From: UBA4093 sp036676455
GTDB taxonomy: Bacteria > Cyanobacteriota > Sericytochromatia > S15B-MN24 > UBA4093
Length of the DNA stretch: 25,010 nt
Assembly: GCA_036676455.1 (NCBI GenBank)
Contig: JAKFCW010000104.1
Coordinates: 1 to 25,010 of the forward strand
Direction of reading: 5' to 3'
Position 1 is the first letter of the stretch; each line of letters opens with the position of its first letter. The notes under the pieces were generated by a model. That model saw only the letters and a list, made by a program, of their open reading frames with translations. It was not told where the DNA came from and did no database searches. A program made the translations under genes and the position numbers. Below, in pieces: positions 21,708-25,010 of this stretch.

Positions 21708-21783
21708 GGGCGGTTAGCTCAGTTGGTAGAGCGTCTCGTTTACACCGAGATGGTCGCGGGTTCGAGTCCCCCACCGCCCACCA
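21708..21783 (+). tRNA. tRNA-Val (anticodon TAC)
   Basis: 76 nt with CCA encoded. Acceptor GGGCGGT/ACCGCCC, D-arm GCTC...GAGC, anticodon stem TCTCG/CGAGA with loop TTTACAC (anticodon TAC at 21741-21743, reading GUA and other GUN codons), T-arm GCGGG-TTCGAGT-CCCCC, discriminator A. Monocistronic with its own promoter and terminator. Confidence 0.97.
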
Positions 21784-21784
21784 T

Positions 21785-21810
21785 GCCCCGCCCTCGAGGC
21801 GGGGCTTTTT
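21785..21810 (+). terminator. Rho-independent terminator of tRNA-Val
   Basis: Perfect 8-bp stem (21785-21792 with 21798-21805), 5-nt loop, then TTTTT. Confidence 0.92.
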
Positions 21811-21909
21811 GCTACCCCTCGAGAGACGATTGCGGCCCCGGATCGCCGGAGGTAGGGTAAAGCCGTCCGGAGCGCCCGCGGCGCTTGCGTATTCTCCAGG
21901 GAGGGCGCC

Positions 21910-22350
21910 ATGACTCTGAAAGGCTTACTGGATCTTCCCGACTTCCACGTGGCGGAAGGCAGCATCGATGCGCGAGGCTGGCCCTTGCTCGACGCCTCCG
22001 GCGAGCCGGTCGGGAGGATCGTCGACTTCATCGTGGATACCGACGCGCTGGAGGCCCGCTACCTCCTGGTGGCCCTGGACGGCCTCTTCCGGGAGGTCGT
22101 GATCGCGCTCAAGGAAGTGGACCTCGATCCCCGCAACCGCCTGGCCCGTTGCCGCCAGGCGACCAAGCAGCAAATCCAGCAGCTTCCCTACTTCGGCGGC
22201 ACGTCGCTCAAGCCCGAGGACGAACAGCGGCTCTACGCGACCTTCATCCCCGGCACCGAGCGAGAGGAAGCCGAAGCCAGCCGCTTCCGAGAGCGACCGA
22301 CGCGCATCCTGGTCTTGAGCATGGCGCGCCGGGAAGGAGAGACGCCATGA
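21910..22350 (+). CDS. PRC-barrel domain protein
   Basis: 146 residues, soluble. Residues about 20-85 form a PRC-barrel: DARGWPLLDASGEPVGRIVD and ARYLLVALDGLFREVVIAL fit the family pattern of photosynthetic-reaction-centre H and RimM-like barrels. The C-terminal half has PYFGGTSLKPEDEQRLYATF, often seen after stand-alone PRC-barrels. GGAGGG precedes ATG 21910. The stop overlaps the start of the next gene (ATGA), so the two are translationally coupled. Stand-alone PRC-barrel proteins are usually small adaptors, often stress-related; the partner is unknown. Confidence 0.85.
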   Translation: MTLKGLLDLPDFHVAEGSIDARGWPLLDASGEPVGRIVDFIVDTDALEARYLLVALDGLFREVVIALKEVDLDPRNRLARCRQATKQQIQQLPYFGGTSLKPEDEQRLYATFIPGTEREEAEASRFRERPTRILVLSMARREGETP

Positions 22351-22721
22351 ACCTGGTCTTTCAACTGGCGAAGCGCCCGGATCTCACCGAGGCGCAGCGC
22401 TTGTCCCAGACCCTCGACCAAGAGCGCGGGGTGACCTCGGCCCTGGTCGATCCCCAGCTCGCGCGGGTCTTCGTGACCTTCGACCCGGATCTCACCGGAG
22501 ACCTGGCGCTGCAGTCCGTCGTCGAGCGCTTGGGCTACCGGATCGCCGGCGAGGGAGAACCGCTGGAGTTCATGACCGAGATGCCCGGCTACCAGTCGGA
22601 AGTGCAGAACGAGCGCACCGAGCTGGATGCGGCGGTCGGCATGGTCCGCGACGCCGAGTTCGAGCTGCCCGAGGCCCCGCATGAGGTCCGCTACGGGACC
22701 GGAAGCTCGGGCGCCCCGTAG
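22347..22721 (+). CDS. HMA-fold-like small protein without CxxC
   Basis: 124 residues. The first 66 residues (LVFQLAKRPDLTEAQRLSQTL, then VTSALVDPQLARVFVTFDP and LQSVVERLGYRI) follow the beta-alpha-beta-beta-alpha-beta order of heavy-metal-associated domains, ending in the typical LGYRI, but the metal-binding CxxC loop is missing and the sequence has no cysteine at all. The rest is acidic and probably flexible (Glu/Asp-rich to the C-terminus). AAGGAG lies about 7 nt before ATG 22347, which overlaps the PRC-barrel stop. Possibly a protein-interaction domain working with the PRC-barrel protein. Confidence 0.7.
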   Translation: MNLVFQLAKRPDLTEAQRLSQTLDQERGVTSALVDPQLARVFVTFDPDLTGDLALQSVVERLGYRIAGEGEPLEFMTEMPGYQSEVQNERTELDAAVGMVRDAEFELPEAPHEVRYGTGSSGAP

Positions 22722-22738
22722 CAGCCGAGACGCTCGCG

Positions 22739-23272
22739 TCACGTGAGCGCGAAGCGCGCGAGCGGGGTGTGAATCGCCCCGCCCGGCTGCAGGGTCGACT
22801 CGAACAGCACCAGCTCCGAGACCGTCCAGGCGATCTCCCGCACGTGAAGGTCGGGAACCTGGACGTGGCTGCGGGGGTCGCGCGCCAGGGTGATATGAGG
22901 CGCGTAAGCGCGCGCCTCGAGGGGGATGCCCAGGCGCACGAGGCGCGGGCGGATGAGGGCCTCGAGCGCCGAGAGGCGATCGCGCTGGCCGGCGACTCCC
23001 AGCCAGATCGTCCGGGGCCGTTTCAGGCTGGGAAAGCCTCCGAGGCGATCCAGTTGTAGGCGGAAGCTCCCAAATCCGTGACAGGCCGCTCTCAGGGTCT
23101 GCTCCAGGTCGGGGCGCACGCGCGCGTCGACCTCTCCGAGAAAGTGCAGGGTGACGTGCAGGGTCCTCTGGGGCTGCCAGCGCCGAAAGGGCAGGGGCCT
23201 CAGCTCCTCCTGGAGGTGAACGACCTCCTCCTTGACCTCGGGTGTCAGTTCGAACGCGGTGAAAAGCCTCAA
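22739..23272 (-). CDS. thpR: RNA 2',3'-cyclic phosphodiesterase (2'-5' RNA ligase family)
   Basis: 177 residues. 2H phosphoesterase that opens 2',3'-cyclic phosphates on RNA ends and, in vitro, joins tRNA halves. MRLFTAFEL at the N-terminus (TTG-initiated) and both catalytic motifs, HVTLHFLG (39-46) and HITLARDPR (about 126-134), are present; length is standard. Start TTG 23272 is supported by AAGGAGG 6 nt upstream. It is convergent with the PRC/HMA pair (17-bp gap, no hairpin) and divergent from the FemAB-like gene. Confidence 0.93.
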   Translation of the reverse strand: MRLFTAFELTPEVKEEVVHLQEELRPLPFRRWQPQRTLHVTLHFLGEVDARVRPDLEQTLRAACHGFGSFRLQLDRLGGFPSLKRPRTIWLGVAGQRDRLSALEALIRPRLVRLGIPLEARAYAPHITLARDPRSHVQVPDLHVREIAWTVSELVLFESTLQPGGAIHTPLARFALT

Positions 23273-23390
23273 GCGAGCCTCCTTTCCAACCAGGGGTTTC
23301 TCCGGAATGGCCGTAGGCGCCGGGCGAGGGGTTGCGGATCATGATACCGCGTCCTCGTACCGAAACCGCCTGAGGCAGGAAGGGAATCGC

Positions 23391-24380
23391 ATGACGCTCG
23401 AACTGGACTGGGAGGTGGGGCTTCCGCGCTGGCGGGAGCTGCTGGCGACAAGCCCGCGTGCGACGTTCTTCCACAGTCCCGGCTGGTACCAAACCCATGC
23501 CGAGATCGGGGGGTACGCGTTTCGATGTCTGGGCTTCCGCTGGGACGACGGGCAAGAGGCGCTGCTGCCGCTGGCGCTGCGCACGCGGTACCGCGGCTGG
23601 GTGCAGGAGGCGCTGGCCGGGGTCGAGAACGGTTACGGGGGCCTCGTGAGCGCACAGCCGCTGCCCCCGCACCGGCTGGAAGAAGCCTACGCGCTGGTCC
23701 GGGCCCGCTACCCGAACCTCCGCGTGCTGGGCAATCCCCTGGGGCGCCATGACGGCGTCCCCCTCCGCGGCAAGACCTCGGAAAGCTTCACGCAAGCCGT
23801 GCCGGTCCTGGAGCCCGAGGCGCAGCGGGCGCGCATGAGCGACATGCGGCGGCGCCATTACCGCAAGGCCGAGAAGGCCGGGTTCGAGCTGCAACGGATC
23901 CACCCGGTGGTGCCCTCGGACGCCCGCGACATCTTTCCGGTCTACCAGGAGCACAGCGCGCGCTGGACCTACCGGCGCTGGGTGCGTGACGAGGGCTACT
24001 TCCGGGCCTTGTTTCGCCATGCGGGACATGACCTCGCGCTCTTCGTGGCCCGCCACGAGAACGAGATCGCCGGGTTCCTCCTCCTGGGCTGCCAGGGAGA
24101 GACCCTGGTGGAGCTACATCTGGCCACCCGGGAGGCGAAGGAGGCCCAGCAAGTGGGCACCTACCTGATTGCAAAGCCGCTGGAATGGGCGTACGAAGCG
24201 GGATACCGGGTCTTCGACTTCTTGCCGAGCGGGCAGCTGGAAGGGATCATCGCGTACAAGGAGTCGTTCGGCTCCGATCGTCTGCGACAGGTCGAAGTCG
24301 TCCAGGACAGCCTCTGGAGCCGCGGGCTCGCGTCGCTGCGCGGCGCCATGACCCGCGAAACGCTCGCCTCCAGCCACTAG
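23391..24380 (+). CDS. FemAB/GNAT-type acyltransferase
   Basis: 329 residues, cytoplasmic. Double-GNAT architecture of FemAB-related proteins: an N-terminal half starting with FFHSPGWYQTHAEIGG (a W/Y-rich opening typical of FemAB and cell-envelope acetyltransferases), MRRRHYRKAEKAGFELQRI in the middle (the usual R-x-x-x-R-K-A-x-K-x-G segment) and a C-terminal half with GFLLLGCQGETLVELHLAT and LEWAYEAGYRVFDFLPSGQLEGIIAYKESFGS, typical of the PEP-CTERM/FemAB group. Family members add amino acids or acyl groups to peptidoglycan or exopolysaccharide precursors. AAGGG lies 6 nt before ATG 23391; the upstream extension to 23232 overlaps the divergent gene. Substrate unknown. Confidence 0.85.
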   Translation: MTLELDWEVGLPRWRELLATSPRATFFHSPGWYQTHAEIGGYAFRCLGFRWDDGQEALLPLALRTRYRGWVQEALAGVENGYGGLVSAQPLPPHRLEEAYALVRARYPNLRVLGNPLGRHDGVPLRGKTSESFTQAVPVLEPEAQRARMSDMRRRHYRKAEKAGFELQRIHPVVPSDARDIFPVYQEHSARWTYRRWVRDEGYFRALFRHAGHDLALFVARHENEIAGFLLLGCQGETLVELHLATREAKEAQQVGTYLIAKPLEWAYEAGYRVFDFLPSGQLEGIIAYKESFGSDRLRQVEVVQDSLWSRGLASLRGAMTRETLASSH

Positions 24381-24413
24381 CGCGACGGAGGCGGCGCTTC
24401 GCGGAGGAATCGC

Positions 24414-24704
24414 CTACTCGCCGTTCTGGAAGCGCACGACCCGAAAGCCATGGTGCTCGATGGTCTCGCGAATCCGCTGGGGGTCCACGAACCGCGGGTT
24501 GAACTTGACGGTCGCCGTGCCGCAGACCGGCTCGTCCGGCGGCTCGTCGATGGCCGGGGGGGAATTGATCTTGGCCGCGACCACTCCGTCCACGGCCCGA
24601 AGCTCGTCGAGCAAGTTGCGAATGCAGTGCTTGCAGGTGAGATCCTCGACCACCAGGGAGGTTTCCTTCAGGTGCTCGATGCGGTCAATCAAGCTGTCTT
24701 GCAT
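24414..24704 (-). CDS. Heavy-metal-associated (HMA) domain protein
   Basis: 96 residues. HMA fold with metal loop LTCKHCIRNL (Cys24, Cys27), then VDGVVAAKIN and, after an insertion, GTATVKFNPRFVDPQRIRETIEHHGFRVV. The insertion (about 48-62, PPAIDEPPDEPVC) is Pro/Asp-rich and holds a third Cys (61), which is unusual and could add a ligand. Probably a copper or zinc chaperone. AAGGAGG precedes ATG 24704. No metal ATPase or CsoR-type regulator adjoins in the window. It faces the FemAB-like gene, with 33 bp between the stops. Confidence 0.88.
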   Translation of the reverse strand: MQDSLIDRIEHLKETSLVVEDLTCKHCIRNLLDELRAVDGVVAAKINSPPAIDEPPDEPVCGTATVKFNPRFVDPQRIRETIEHHGFRVVRFQNGE

Positions 24705-24767
24705 GGCGTCCTCCTTTCATCGTCACCCTACGCGTGCCCCAGGCGGTTTTCAAGCCACGAGCGGGGT

Positions 24768-25010
24768 TCAGTCCCGGCGATCGTAATAGCGCAGCTCCGG
24801 CACGATCGTTCCGGCGGCCAGTTCCAGCAAGCCATACGAGTACTGGGACATCCGGCGCTTGTCGGTGGGAGAGCCGGGATTGAGGACCCAGCGTTCGCCA
24901 TGCCGGGCGCAGTAGGGCTGGTGGCTGTGGCCGAAGAGTAAAAGGTCGATCGCGTCGTCCTGGAAGGCGGCGAGGGCGCGTTCCAGGGTGGACCTGCCCT
25001 TGCCGTCGCC
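24768..25010 (-). CDS. Metallophosphoesterase, YfcE-like (C-terminal part only)
   Basis: 80 residues from the window edge to the TGA at 24768, in frame. LLLFGHSHQPY (24-34) is the GHxH metal motif of calcineurin-like phosphoesterases and LNPGSPTDKRR (43-53) is the following NPGS turn of the YfcE/MJ0936 phosphodiesterase group. The N-terminal metal ligands lie outside the window. Ribosome site and start not visible. Confidence 0.85.
   Translation of the reverse strand, partial: GDGKGRSTLERALAAFQDDAIDLLLFGHSHQPYCARHGERWVLNPGSPTDKRRMSQYSYGLLELAAGTIVPELRYYDRRD

Noticed and set aside
22233..24056. 607-codon minus-strand frame across several genes
   Set aside because: It overlaps thpR, the FemAB-like gene and the HMA-like gene in the wrong frames, has no domain and no ribosome site.

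Overview
The window is about 25 kb of GC-rich, gene-dense bacterial chromosome with no phage, transposon, integrase or CRISPR sequence. Most genes have a strong Shine-Dalgarno sequence (AAGGAGG-type), several start at TTG or GTG, and sigma70-like promoters (TTGnnn, 16-18 bp, TATnnT) and Rho-independent hairpins can be read directly. The gene content points to a free-living heterotroph with secreted lipoproteins. Similarities recalled from memory are mixed: a Bacillus-type DUF1054 protein, an actinobacterial-type GT20 enzyme with a phosphatase-like partner, and a permease/double-TrkA arrangement known from Actinobacteria. That would fit a deep Terrabacteria lineage (for example a non-photosynthetic cyanobacterial relative), but I cannot assign a taxon from the sequence alone.

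Layout. 1-2870 (minus): a secreted GH13 alpha-amylase/neopullulanase lipoprotein, cut by the window edge, and a 570-aa secreted protein of unknown function with its own terminator. 3088-4458 (plus): arginine deiminase, ending at a 19-bp bidirectional terminator. 4530-7528 (minus): an operon of two TrkA/RCK proteins and a KimA/APC-type permease, probably a potassium uptake system. 7716-8201 (minus): a stand-alone MshEN-like protein. 8349-10731 (plus): a catabolic operon of KDPG aldolase, metallo-beta-lactamase-fold hydrolase and fumarylacetoacetate-hydrolase-family enzyme. 10771-11742 (minus): a membrane-anchored gamma-carbonic-anhydrase homologue that has lost two of three zinc histidines. 11929-12492 (plus): an exported cyclophilin. 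12560-12757 (minus): a possible 65-aa gene. 13003-14806 (plus): a lipid kinase, then a promoter, a 55-bp structured tandem repeat in what should be a 5' leader, and a DUF1054 gene.

14811-18749 (minus): a lipoprotein, a MscS-type TM-helix protein, a YtxH-like protein, a GlsB/YeaQ membrane protein and a GT4 glycosyltransferase; the membrane and stress character of several of these suggests an envelope/osmotic stress block. 19015-21660 (plus): a GT20 trehalose-6-phosphate-synthase-type enzyme with a phosphatase-like gene 1 nt downstream, behind a promoter whose -35 box lies in a perfect inverted repeat, followed by a 45-aa membrane protein. 21708-21783: tRNA-Val(TAC) with its own promoter and terminator. 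21910-22721 (plus): a PRC-barrel protein translationally coupled to an HMA-fold-like protein. 22739-25010: an RNA 2',3'-cyclic phosphodiesterase (minus), a FemAB/GNAT-type acyltransferase (plus), a CxxC heavy-metal-associated protein (minus) and the C-terminus of a YfcE-like metallophosphoesterase (minus).

The strongest candidates for something undescribed are the repeat-containing leader upstream of the DUF1054 gene and the membrane-anchored, metal-site-defective gamma-carbonic anhydrase. The potassium operon, the otsA operator/phosphatase pair and a 20-bp AT-rich motif shared by two distant intergenic regions come next. All functional statements rest on motif reading; no searches were run.
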